64,000 bases of DNA from Enoplolaimus lenunculus (taxonomy: Eukaryota > Nematoda > Enoplea > Enoplida > Thoracostomopsidae): the NCBI GenBank assembly GCA_030248215.1, contig JASANG010002240.1, forward strand, positions 30,252 through 94,251, read 5' to 3'. Shown in pieces: positions 37,790 through 48,399 of the stretch (the stretch's first letter is position 1; each line of letters begins with the position of its first letter). A model generated the notes under the pieces. The model was not told the DNA's origin. It did no database searches and saw nothing but the letters and a program-made list of their open reading frames with translations. Made by a program: the position numbers and the translations under genes.

Positions 37790-38475
37790 CATGTGCCTAA
37801 ACGTAAACATATGCCTAAACGTAAACATATGCCTCAACGTAAACATATGCCTCAACGTAAACATATGCCTAAACGTAAACATATGCCTAAACGTAAACAT
37901 ATGCCTAAACGTAAACATATGCCTAAACGTAAACATATGCCTAAACGTAAACATATGCCTCAACGTAAACATATGCCTCAACGTAAACATATGCCTCAAC
38001 GTAAACATATGCCTCAACGTAAACATATGCCTAAACGTAAACATATGCCTAAACGAAAACATATGCCTAAACGTAAACATATGCCTAAACGTAAACATAT
38101 GCCTAAGCGTAAACATATGCCTAAACGTAATCATACGCCTCTACGTAAACTTATGCCTAAACGTAAACATATGCCTAAACGTAAACATATGCCTAAACGT
38201 AAACATATGCCTCAACGTAAACATATGCCTAAACGTAAACATATGCCTAAACGTAAACATATGCCTAAACGTAAACATATGCCTAAACGTAAACATATGC
38301 CTAAACGTAAACATATGCCTAAACGTAAACATATGCCTAAACGTAAACATATGCCTCAACGTAAACATATGCCTAAACGTAAACATATGCCTCAACGTAA
38401 ACATATGCCTCAACGTAAACATATGCCTCAACGTAAACATATGCCTAAACGTAATCATATGTCTAAACATAAACA
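37790..38475 (+). repeat. 18-bp satellite, second block
   Basis: About 38 units of the CCTAAACGTAAACATATG family between two identical MITE copies, with a few odd units (CGTAATCATACG, CTACGTAAACTTATG). Confidence 0.97.
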
Positions 38476-38694
38476 CACTGTAAAAAATGGGGAGTCAAAC
38501 TGACTCTTTCGGAAATAGGCTTTTCCTGACTACACAAACTGAGTGAAATTTGACTCCGCCAGAGTCAAATTGAACTCCCTGAGCGATTCAGTGAATCGAA
38601 TTTGATTCTGGCGGAATAAAATTTGACTCAGTTTGTGTAGTCAGGAAAATCCTATTTCCGAGGGCGTCAATTTGACTACTGATTTTTTACAGTG
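38476..38694. mobile_element. Family B MITE inside the satellite, copy ii
   Basis: Same 219-bp sequence as copy i, with the same satellite junctions on both sides, so it spread by duplication of the array rather than by separate insertion. Confidence 0.9.
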
Positions 38695-38786
38695 CATGTG
38701 CCTAAACGTAAACATATGCCTAAACGTAAACATATGCCTCAACGTAAACATATGCCTAAACGAAAACATATGCCTAAACATAAACA
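38695..38786 (+). repeat. 18-bp satellite, short third block
   Basis: About five units, including a CGAAAACATATG variant also present near 38,050. Confidence 0.9.
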
Positions 38787-38997
38787 CACTGTAAAAAAAT
38801 GGGGAGTCAAATTGACTCTTTCGGAAATATGCTTTTCGTGACTACACAAACTGAGTCAAATTTGACTCCGCCAGAGTCAAATTGGACTCCCTGAGCGGTT
38901 CAGTGAATCGAATTTGATTCTGGCGGAATAAAATTTGACTCAGTTTGTGTAGTCAGGAAAAGCCTATTTCCGAGCGCGTCAATTTGACTCCCGAGTG
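38787..38997. mobile_element. Family B MITE inside the satellite, diverged copy iii
   Basis: Shares insertion context with copies i and ii but differs at many positions and has lost part of its right terminus (reads CTCCCGAGTGCATG). Confidence 0.85.
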
Positions 38998-39075
38998 CAT
39001 GTGCCTAAACGTAAACATATGCCTCAAACGTAAACATATGCCTAAAACGTAAACATATGCCTAAACGTAAGCCTA
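38998..39075 (+). repeat. 18-bp satellite, terminal block grading into CCTAAG hexamers
   Basis: Three or four units with single-base insertions, then CCTAAACGTAAGCC and AAGCCTAAAGCC. Confidence 0.85.
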
Positions 39076-39202
39076 ATGCAAAGCCTAAAGCCTAAACTTC
39101 TTAGTCTATGAGTCGCCAGTCCCTCTGTCTTCACTGGAAATGCCCGATCCTTGACAGCTTTGGATGGACCAAACAAATATTGAACCGACAAATCTGGTTC
39201 AC

Positions 39203-42200
39203 TTAACTGTCTTGAGAATTGCGCCAATTCGATTGCACTGCACGCTTGCTTCGATCTCTGGTGCATTCTTCTGAATTTGAGCGTTTGTCTACGAGCGCTT
39301 TCAAACCTGAAACAACAAATCATTAAAACCCTATTCACACGTGTAAGTTTTTGCTGCGAGAACTTGCAGCTGCAAATTGCGCTGAACTTGCATTTTTCAA
39401 CCAATGAGAAAGTGGCTGCAATAAATTCATTGAACTTGCATTTTTGTTCACACATGTGAACTAAATTCCTAGCTATGATTTTTAATGAATTATTTGTAGC
39501 TGCAACTTTTTCGAACAGGATTTTAGACAAAACTTGCAAATGCGATTTGCAGTTGCAAGTTCTCGCAGCAAAAACTTGACAGGTGAATAGGGCTTCAAAC
39601 TACTCGTAGTTGTACGCAAATCAATTACGCATTGTGCAACCGGTATTCTGTTTCCGTTTGTGCTTCCGGAACAACAAATCGGTGTCCGTGTCTCAACTTC
39701 CGCTTTATATTATAAAAAGTATTAGAAATTTCGTTGTTATCCTTGTAATTATAGTTGTCACGTACAAATTACTTAATTTCTTAGTACTAATATATTACGT
39801 TACAGTTACTGTAGTGACCCGAATAAGAGGGGGAATAAGAGGGGAGCCCCATTTTGAGTCCCAATCAATAGGAGTACTTATACCTAACAAGAGTCCGTAA
39901 GCGGATGCAGTTCTTGAACCCTAATTAGAGTCCATAAATGTCAATTATTCCTAATTGTAGCGCATACATGACTCCAGTACAAATACAGCAGAGTTCAAAA
40001 CTTTAAAGCATACTTACGTTTTGAAGGCACATTCCTAAGTAACACCTTGCATTATCGCTCAAGTTTTTGATGCAAGGCAAAAAAACGTTTAATTCAACGG
40101 ATATATATCAGTAACGAAGAGTGGCGTAGGGAGGGTTAGAAATAAACAGTCCATAACCGAATAAAAGGGTGGGATACCCTCTGGAGGGGCCAAATAAATA
40201 TCAGTCCCCCGTCTTATTCGGGCCACTACAGTATTTGATTTGAAGTAAAAGTAGAAACAATTCATAAAAAATTTCAAAGATGTAGATGTATCCGCCAATT
40301 TCCAGGGTTGTTCGTTTACACTCTGATAATAGGACAAAATTATTTGTACCACTGCTCTCAAAACACAAATAAACATTCTTTTAGCCGCAAGCAAAAAAAC
40401 TAAACACAAGTATTTACAGTATCGTGGACCTTTGAAACCACGAGAAGAAAGTGAAAGATGTGATGGACGCCATCCTCTTGCCGACAATTTGCTACCCCCG
40501 CAACCTATAAATCTTTGAACATTTCTCCTAGCAAAATTTTATTAGCTTCCTCGGTCAATGTAAGGAACAGGGGCGGAACAGTAGTATAAGCATATTCCTA
40601 AGCCTAAGCCTGAACCCAATCCTAAGCGTATGAATGAGCATATTTCTACGCCTTAGCCTAAAACCTAAGCCTAAGCCAAGCGAAAAAAAATTAGTCTAAA
40701 GCTTAAGCTTACACTATTGCAGTCCCACAGAAAAACGTTCCGCCCCTGATCTTTACATGGGCGGCTTCTTCAAAAGAAGCTTCATGTTCCCCATATGCTA
40801 TATAATTCGTGGTTGCAGGACAAGAATTCGCACAACTCTTAAGCAATTTACCTGAATAGAAATCGCACAAATTAAATGACTCTCATTTATCTTTACAAAA
40901 CTAAAAAAATTAGAAATGACAAACGTAACCAAAATTCACACCCCTGGACAGTGTATTGATCAAAGCTGTATCAGTAGTATAAGCGTATTCCTACGCCTAC
41001 GCGTAAGGATAAGCTCATACCTGTAAGCCTAAACCTAAGCAAAAAATAATCTGAAGCTAAAGCTACTCTATAGAAGTTCTAAGGAAATACGCCCCCCCCC
41101 CCTGATTTATACACGGCAGGCCCATAGCCATCTCGACTTTCTAAGGGTGATAAAAAATTTTTCAGGAGGGGCATTCAAGGGTTTTCAATGAGTTGCAAGT
41201 GAAGTTGAAAACTTTCTAGGGTGGGCCAAAATTTTTCCAGGGGGCGGATGAGACACCCCTGCCCCACCACCTAGGCTACGGGCCTGATACACGGGTTATA
41301 CCTTTCAACGCAGCTTCTATATCACGGATGTCTTTGTTGGTAATCCCGAAACGCCATTTTTCAGCTTCTGTCTTTGATTCGTTGTTTCCGTCGTCGTAGT
41401 CGGTGCCCAGTTTAAACCTACAAACATTAGCACAGCTGTAAAACGATCACTTGCAGAGAATTCGCCGAAAAACATAAAAATATTACAAAATAACCAAAAA
41501 CTTCTACAACTATTTACTCCATGGCGTGGCCAGGAGCCCCTTATAGACAGTAAACTCAAAATTTTTCGCTTAAAGATGAGTAAACTGACAATTTTTCGCT
41601 TAAAGTAGAAAGACCTTACTGTGTTACTATTTGAAAACTATCTAAAAATCACAGACAAAATCGAAAATTAGTATAATCTTTGATGCGTTGAAAATGTTGC
41701 CAATCAGAAATATTTATTAGCTTACTTAGAACAGTGAGGTCGAACGTGCTGTAAATTAAGCAATTTATACTGTCGATCCAGTTGAAATAACGTTTCGTTG
41801 CGTAATTCTGAGTCTGCATCGCTCGCGATATCCGCTTTTAAATAGTCCAACAGGTAGCGGCAACATGAAAGACATTCGAGGTCGTTCGGTGTGCAGCTTA
41901 AATCAACTGCATGCTAGAAATGTAAATACCGTCGCCAAATTGACCAATATCTCAAATTAATAGAATGTATTACTCATTTGTGTCTACATCACTTCAATTA
42001 CATAACTAAGTTTGCGTATCATGGAATTTCATATGGTACTAGCAGACATGTGCCGTTAGTATCATACGGTATTACCAGACAATGTAAGTATCAATACCAA
42101 ATATTATAGCGGAAAATTTAAATTATTGCGGAAAGATTCAAAATTTGGTAAGAAAACTATATTTTCGGCGGGAAAATTCAAATCTTGGCGGGAAATTGCA

Positions 42201-45050
42201 AATTTGGCAGGAAATTAAAATTTTGGCGCGAATATTCAAATTCTGGCCCATTGTCTTATGATCGGTTTTAAACTACATATGGAATATCATATGATACACT
42301 TGAACAGTGTAGTAAAGTACCATATATAACACTCCAAATGCGTCTTGCTACTTATATTATATATGCTGTTAATTTGGAATATCATATGATATTCACCAAT
42401 CTGTCTGATAGTGTATATCATATGCTATTCGACATTGGTCTGTCCGTATCAGATGGCGGTTGCAGAAATTTGTGTTACTGTAGAATCAACATGTGACAAA
42501 GCGTGACCCGAATGCCCCAGGTATAACATGAATCCAGGATAAAAGTAGCGTGAAAAAAATTTCGGCATTTGTATAGTTTGTTTCAACGAGCTTCAGCCTA
42601 TTAAGCGTACCCCGCTATAGGCTTGAGCTTTATGCCTTGGTCTAAAACTAAATCCATCCTAAGCATAGGGCCCAGGTTCTCAAATGCGTGTAGCACCTGT
42701 CTTCAGTTGGTGATAGGTTTTGTAACCATCGTACCAGTGAATGCTAAGGCTCAAAATTCAACACATTTCACGCATATAACTTGCTCTACTCCTGTACAAA
42801 TTTTAAGTTCAACAACCGCAATAATTTGAAAACCTAACAGTAACTGATGGTAGTTGCCAAATGTGAAATTTTAGAAAACCGCCTGGCGAACGTGCGCAGC
42901 TGAAAATTTTATACAAAGGAACAAATTTGATATGCAAAATTTTGCAGAGCCGTCAAATCAAGATTGACTATAATGCAGATCATCAACGTTTTGTTTACTT
43001 TTCCGTTCAAAAAATGGGCCATTGTAAAGAACAGGGGCGGAACAGTATATAAGCATATTCCTAAGCCTAGGTCTAAGCCTAAGAGTAAGAATGAGTATAT
43101 TTCTAAGCCTAAGCCTAAGCGTAAGAATGAGCACATTCCTAAACCTAAACCTTATCCTAAGCCACGCAAGAAAATTAGTCTAAAGCTTTACGCTTGCTTT
43201 TTTTCTATAGTCCCACAGAAGAACGTTCCGCCCCTGATGTTCACATGGGCCAAAAAATGCTATAATCTTATCCTAAGCCACGCAAGAAAATTAGTCTAAA
43301 GCTTTACGCTTGCTTTTTTTCTATAGTCCCACAGAAGAACGTTCCGCCCCTGATGTTCACATGGGCCAAAAAATGCTATAATTGTTGACACAATTTACAT
43401 CGTTTCCACCGTTGAGCACACGAAATGGCGATTCCTGCTCTGGTTCAAGTGGATTTTTAAAATTTAAAAGGGCTTCGATCAAATCGACAGCTTGATTTTC
43501 GTGATCGTACGCGACGCACGTGGTTTTGCCGTGTTCCGTGACACACGGGCACTGAAAGAATACTTTTGACAATTAAAGTAAGCGATGATTTTTGCCAAAA
43601 GCTACAAGAAGTCACAAAAAATTTTTTTCAACTCTTCACATTAGTTACGTTTGAGGTCTGCTTCCGGATCCGGCAGAAAATCAACCTCCGACTCCGGCTT
43701 TGGCTCCGGTTTAGAATTTTGGCCGCAGGGTTGGGCAATTTCGGTATTGAAATTTTGTATTGTTTTAATGCAACATTTATCTGTTTGGCGTGCTTCGGTT
43801 ATAAGTTTGGGTAAAATTTTGAGCAAACAATTGCCAGGATTTCGTTAAAAATGCGCGTAAAACCAAACGATTCAACAAAATGTACACAGGCATTTGGTAA
43901 AATTATCAAATTATAAACTTTGTTTTAACTGATTAATTTCACATTACTTAAGTATTTATGAATTTATTCAGAAAAATATTTTCTGTGGCATATCTGACAT
44001 GTTTTTCTGAAATTTAAGACAATTTTTCAAAAACTAACTGCAAAACGTTTATTTTCTGACTTTATTTCAAAACTTTTCTGAAATATTTGCTGTTATAACA
44101 GAAATACTTTTCAAGTGCAACTTCGTAATCATATTTCTTAAATGTAAGAAATTTTTTGTTAAATATCAGAAATATTATTTTGAGTGCGGCGCCGGCTCCG
44201 GTATTTTTCAATGCCGAATCATTTTACAGTGTTCGGGTGACCGGGTGACGTATGGATCCGGAAACGAATGTTGATTTCCAAAAGAATGGTTTTCGCATGG
44301 AACTGTCGGACGAGACCGTATCGGATACAGAAATTTTCCGCCTCGCTCCCGAAAAGCCCGACACAGTTTTTTATGCATAATGCAAAATGTTTGATTTGAT
44401 TATAGTTAGATGCCGTTTAATGGATATGCCATCCATGGATACGTTACGTTACTGGGATTAATGTGTCTTTTTAAGATATATAGTTAAATGTGGCAAAAGT
44501 GCAACCTAATAGCTCTATTCAGCGTTGGATTAAATTGGGCCCAAGTGTCGGACCGCGGGCCTTGCATCAAAGGGGCCGCCGACTAACTGCAAACGACAAA
44601 AGTGACCCACCCAATGCCCACCCTCGGGAACGTCCTTGACGTTACTGGATTCATTCAGGCAATACGGATACTTCGTCAGACTTGTGTAATGGAACATTAT
44701 GTCCAGCCGTTAAATTGATTAGATTAATTAAATCCTCGTACACTGCAAGAAATTGTGAGTCAAATTGACTCTCTCCGAAATACGCTTTTCCTGACTACAC
44801 AAACGGAGTCAAAATTCAACTCTGCATGAGTCAAATTCGACTCAATTTGACTCTGGCGCAGTCGAATTTTGACTCAGTTTGTGTAGTCAGAAAAAAGCTT
44901 ATTTCGGAGAGAGTCAATTTGACTCACTAGTTTTTGCAGTGTACCGACACTGTCGCTTGCCAACTCTAAACAAACCAAGCTTATAACATAACTATACACT
45001 GCCGTAATATACCTTGCTTGTTCCGGCCATTGTGACACCGGCATTTTCTT
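39203..45050 (-). CDS. Unrecognised multi-exon gene, cysteine-containing, 3' end defined
   Basis: Exons with matching phases: 45013-45050 (weaker), 43399-43551, 41726-41913, 41302-41417 and 39203-39306, the last ending in a TAA stop. Every junction has AG/GT sites and keeps frame. Features include CPCVTEHGKTTCVAYD, CTPNDLECLSCCRYLLDYL, then a charged helical stretch (WRFGITNKDIRDIEAALKG) and a basic tail. The Cys spacing suggests an extracellular domain, but I do not recognise the family. The 5' end is open. The 45013-45050 exon could accept a phase-1 intron from the Kunitz/lustrin gene directly upstream, so the two could be one transcription unit. Introns contain family A, B, C and D repeats. 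A conserved-domain search of the joined exons would settle identity. Confidence 0.5.
39328..39594. mobile_element. TIR element I (about 267 bp)
   Basis: Long inverted ends: CCCTATTCACACGTGTAAG with TTTTTGCTGCGAGAACTTGC on the left, GCAAGTTCTCGCAGCAAAAA and GGTGAATAGGGC on the right. It begins about 20 bp upstream of the acceptor of exon 39203-39306. Confidence 0.85.
39807..40234. mobile_element. TIR element J (about 428 bp)
   Basis: Ends ACTGTAGTGACCCGAATAAG and CTTATTCGGGCCACTACAGT are near-perfect inverted repeats of about 25 bp, with GGGGG blocks just inside. It is non-coding and of unknown superfamily. Confidence 0.8.
40553..40765 (-). mobile_element. Family A element, complete, reverse orientation
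   Basis: One of the best-preserved copies: CAATGTAAGGAACAGGGGCG, GTATAAGCATATTCCTAAGC, TTGCAGTCCCACAGAAAAAC and CGCCCCTGATCTTTACATGG in order. Confidence 0.88.
40960..41107 (-). mobile_element. Family A element, degraded
   Basis: GTATAAGCGTATTCCTACGC and CCTAAGC arrays remain; the end runs into a C tract (41,091-41,102) and CTGATTTATACACGG. Confidence 0.65.
41117..41285. mobile_element. Family D MITE (CAGGCCCGTAGCC ends)
   Basis: Begins CAGGCCCATAGCC and ends GGCTACGGGCCTG, a 13-bp inverted pair resembling hAT-type non-autonomous termini. The interior has AATTTTTCAGGAGGGGC blocks. Other copies are at 45.44, 57.60 and 59.04 kb. Confidence 0.75.
42672..42850. mobile_element. Family C MITE copy
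   Basis: GTGTAGCACCTGTCTTCAG, GGTGATAGGTTTTGTAAC, TGAATGCTAAGGCTCAAAA and AAAACCTAACAGTAACTGATG follow the order seen at 14.6 and 59.6 kb. It is intronic in the unrecognised gene. Confidence 0.7.
43013..43255 (-). mobile_element. Family A element, complete, reverse orientation
   Basis: CCATTGTAAAGAACAGGGGC to CGCCCCTGATGTTCACATGG with three CCTAAG array blocks. Its last 108 bp are repeated directly downstream. Confidence 0.88.
43256..43373 (-). repeat. Tandem duplication of the end of the preceding family A element
   Basis: Repeats CTTATCCTAAGCCACGCAAG through CATGGGCCAAAAAATGCTAT exactly as in 43150-43265, apparently without mismatch. Confidence 0.9.
43920..44740. other. AT-rich stretch with a GC-rich island
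   Basis: 43,920-44,190 is low-complexity AT with repeated TTTTCTGAAAT-type words. 44,190-44,370 is GC-richer with CCGGCTCCGG and CCGGGTGAC words, also seen at 43.66-43.73 and 52.55-52.63 kb. No gene recognised. Confidence 0.5.
44741..44941. mobile_element. Family B MITE with clear TA flanks
   Basis: CACTGCAAGAAATTGTGAG to CACTAGTTTTTGCAGTG, immediately flanked by TA on both sides, consistent with a TA target duplication (Tc1/mariner-type habit). Confidence 0.88.
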
Positions 45051-45439
45051 CTAAATTTTTCAATTTTTGTTCTAAATTAAATCAATATAGCAAACCGAAG
45101 GTTTTTATCGAAATTCATTTTGAAATTTCAATATTCTCTACGGCGTTTGATTATCACTAAGGTTTGAAGTCCGGATGGTCAGTGTCGACGCAGGCTAAGG
45201 TTGATGATCGCGCAAAAATTCCACGGTTGGAATCCCTTGCAATGGTCAAATTGTTTTCAAATTGTAAATTTCTAAATTTTAAATGCGGATTGAAGTTGAA
45301 TATGAATGGCTATTTTTTTGTTTAAAATCTTGTTAGGGTCGTGGCCTTCTTTGGAGTGTGCCCCCCAACTGGAGGTATGAAGGGGGGTTCGAACCCGTAA
45401 CGTTTGGGGAGCCAGGGGGGCTCAGCCCCAAATGAAAAA

Positions 45440-45555
45440 AATTTTAGGCCCCCCTAGAAAATTTTCACCCTTGCTTGCAAGTCACTGAAAACTCTTGAAT
45501 GCCCCTTCTGAAACTTTTTTAGTCCCCCTAGCAAGATGAGCTGGCTACGGGCCTG
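45440..45555. mobile_element. Family D MITE, 3' part
   Basis: GGCCCCCCTAGAAAATTTTC through GAGCTGGCTACGGGCCTGG; the left terminus is not clear in the GC-rich flank. Confidence 0.6.
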
Positions 45556-45621
45556 GAGGGGCTGCTTCGGCCCTGTCACTGGTCATGGATGGTTATACAT
45601 ATATATTTTGTCCCTTTCACG

Positions 45622-48379
45622 TTAATATTTAGCGACACATTCGGGTTTAATGCAAAATCCACAACAGCTTGCAACTCTGTTACTCTGATACAAACCATTT
45701 CGGTGAAATATTTTACCTGAAAAAACGTTTTTGTTGTGGTCAACAGTTTTCGCAAAAAAGCTTCGTTCAAACCGTCAAAACCGGCACGATTATCGAGTCG
45801 ATCAATCAAGGTACAATGACAACTCGTCGACCGGCAACTTGTAATCACCAAATTTCATCGACTGTACATTTCGTCGCCCGTCATGTTTCAAGCTTGGGCT
45901 ACAGATTACGCTTAAGATACTGTTTTGATTAATTCAGTAAGGACACTGTTTGGTGACAAGTTGTCAGGCGACGAATTGTTGCAGATTCGTTTATAAATGC
46001 TATAAAGTTTGCTTCTAAAACACTTTGTAAGAGACTAAATTATTTGAATTTACCGCACGCTTTGACGCAAGCCATTTTATATGAAAAATTATTCATATTT
46101 CCTTTAAGTCCAGCATATTGAAATCGCAGGCATTGACCAGTTGCACTATCGTAACCCCATCGTTCGAGGTTTTCGTTTCCGGTTCCGGTTATAATTGGTT
46201 GTTTGCATGGATCACGGGGAAAATGCACTGAAGGTAATAAGATCATTATATATACTCACTAAAAATATAAATTAAGTATAACTGTTGCCGAATTAAGTGT
46301 CGGTTTACTTACTACGGTGCTTGGCAAAGTTTTACTTAATTTTAAGTACACTCAAAATTCCGATCTTTACTTTAATTAATCAGGAAATGATAGCAGTAGT
46401 TTTACTTATTTACATTATTTAAGTAAAGATTTACTCAATATTTAGTACATTTATACTTAAAAAAGTATAGAAAAATATAACTAAATTATTTTAAGTAGGT
46501 ATAGTGTTTTTCCAGAGCATATAAATTTAAAGCATAACCCGCAATAAAATACTCCATCTGGTCGGAATTTGAAATCTTGAAGTAAAAACCACAGCACGAG
46601 TGAGAAATTTAAAAGTCAACAGTTTTCGCATTTACAAAATATATGGCCAATGTATAGAACAGGGCCGCACCAGTACTAAGCATATTTCAAAGCCAAAGTC
46701 TAAGCGTAAGAATGAGCTTAGGTATACAAAGCGTTAAGCCTAAGCTTATAAAGATAAAAGTTGAGTCTAAAGCAAGGGGGGACAGCATGTTCATGGGATA
46801 TGGTCCGCTTAAAAATATATCGCTGTATAAGCATACTTTTGCCGATTATACAACACGATCCTTGCTGATTGTAACCAATGTGGCACCAGTAGTTTTTAGG
46901 GCAATCACTATTGTAATAACACGATTCACCATCCGATAATTGACTTCCAACAGGTTTGCCTTCAACGCAAGGATTGGTGTCTTCTAAAATATTACGCTAA
47001 ACATTAATTTTATCACAAATTTTTCTACAAAACATTAATTTTATTACAAATTTTCCTGCGAAACTTAACAGCAGCATTCTTTTTATTTGTTTGGTTACTA
47101 AAATTATTAAGTATGTGGAATTGTTTTATCGCTACGCTGCAAAAAAATGGTGAGTCAAATTCACTCTTTCCGAAATAGGCTGTACTGGATTACACAAAGT
47201 GAGTTGAATTTGACTCTGATGGAGTTGAATTTGTGACTCAGTTTGTATAGTCCAGTGAAACCTATTTCGGAGAGAGTCAATTTCAGTTTGTGTAGTCCAG
47301 TAAAGCCTATTTCCGAGAGACTCAATTTAACTCACCGTTTTTTGCAGTGTAAACACTCTCGAGAATATAAATCATAATATGTTAATTTGGAAAATACTTT
47401 TTCGTTTTGGGGAACCCTCACATTCTTGGCACGTCACCACACCGGCTTATATTGAAATGTCTTTAGGGTCACAACGTCGAAGTTTAAAATTGTAGCTTTT
47501 TACCGTTTTGGGTTGGCTCCAACTTTCGGCAGCAATGTGAATAGCTTCGATAAAATCCGTGAAATTCTCGGCATTCAGAAAACGTCCTTGGACAGGTCCA
47601 TCGGGTTTCGCGATCCCGGCATTTTCCACGCAAAAAGTACTCTGTGTTGCATTCGTATCCGCTGTCTAAATATCGACCGACGTTAAAGATGCTGATTGAA
47701 AATTTTTCGATTAATCCTTTCTAATGTGAAAATTTTCAGTTACATTTGATGTGTATTAACTGAAAACTGCGCAGATTCGAACCCCAGTCAGGGTCGTAGA
47801 AGGCGTTTATCATCACCACTGACAGCTATAAGAGCTTGACACTAGAGATCGAGGGTATTATTTTGACTCCTTGTGAAGATTTCTGGACATACATGTCAGA
47901 ATTGATAAACGCTGCGCACTCTGGGCTTTGTGTATGTATGCTTTTTGTATTTGAGTTGCTCATAGTATACCCTACCAAAGAAGCGGCAAAAATGGGCCCT
48001 TGTAAACATCAGGAGCGGAACATTTTTCTGTGGGACTGCAATAGTAAAATCTTAGGCTTTAAAACTAATCTTTTAGATCAGGCTTCTAGCCTTACATTAT
48101 TCCACTTAGAATTAGGTTTAGGAATATACTTTTCTATGATCTATATATTCTATCGCTGGATAAAAAGAAATATTTAACTTTTTAGAATTAAAAACTGTAG
48201 CCCAAAATAGTTTTTTCCGCTAGCATTTATCACTTACACGTTTGTATTTTCGGACGTTTAGCACTTTGGCTGGACGAACGGAAGCCATTCCATTGGCGCG
48301 CAATGACAATACTGTGACCACAAAGATAGCAATACAGTCCAAAATAAGCTATGACTAGAGTGAATACAGACATTTTCAT
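45622..48379 (-). CDS. Secreted Kunitz/lustrin-type cysteine-rich protein (five exons)
   Basis: Exons 48238-48379, 47504-47665, 46837-46983, 46054-46227 and 45622-45716 (TAA stop) encode about 239 residues. All four introns are phase 1, as expected for shuffled extracellular modules. Exon 1 encodes a signal peptide (MKMSVFTLVIAYFGLY) and its donor is GTAAGT. Exon 2 is a cysteine module (CRDRETRWTCPRTFSEC, then HCC). Exon 3 is a lustrin-type domain (NPCVEGKPVGS, DCPKNYWC, GSCC). Exon 4 is a Kunitz domain (RWGYDSATGQC, GLKGNMNNF) with four cysteines, lacking the C2-C4 pair, a known nematode variant. Exon 5 adds SCCGFCIKPEC before the stop. It is probably a secreted protease-inhibitor-like or cuticle/matrix protein; inhibitory activity is doubtful without C2. 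Exon 2 has a second open frame, rejected on phase. The last exon is the least certain. Confidence 0.83.
46644..46800 (-). mobile_element. Family A element, fragment beside the lustrin exon
   Basis: CAATGTATAGAACAGGGCCG and a few CTAAGCG hexamers; the right end is missing. It abuts the intron donor side of exon 46837-46983. Confidence 0.65.
47135..47349. mobile_element. Family B MITE with duplicated right arm
   Basis: GCTGCAAAAAAATGGTGAGTC to CACCGTTTTTTGCAGTG. The CAGTTTGTGTAGTCCAGT block occurs twice. It lies in the Kunitz/lustrin gene's second intron. Confidence 0.82.
47705..47900 (-). mobile_element. tRNA-like module in a TIR-type element, copy 1 (degraded)
   Basis: The minus strand has GCTCTTATAGCTGTCAGTGG followed by GGGGTTCGAATCTG, resembling A and B boxes. 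A left terminus like that of the 56.4-kb copy (AATCCTTTCTAATGTGAAAA) is visible. It lies in intron 1 of the Kunitz/lustrin gene. Confidence 0.55.
47993..48165 (+). mobile_element. Family A element, right end lost
   Basis: Left end TGTAAACATCAGGAGCGGAA and GGGACTGCAATAG are clear; the array is eroded. It lies in intron 1 of the Kunitz/lustrin gene. Confidence 0.7.
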
Positions 48380-48399
48380 TCCTTAAGGTGGAAATTTTA

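Noticed and set aside
37728-38503. Further long repeat frames in the second satellite block
   Set aside because: Same satellite artefact; the frames also run through a MITE.
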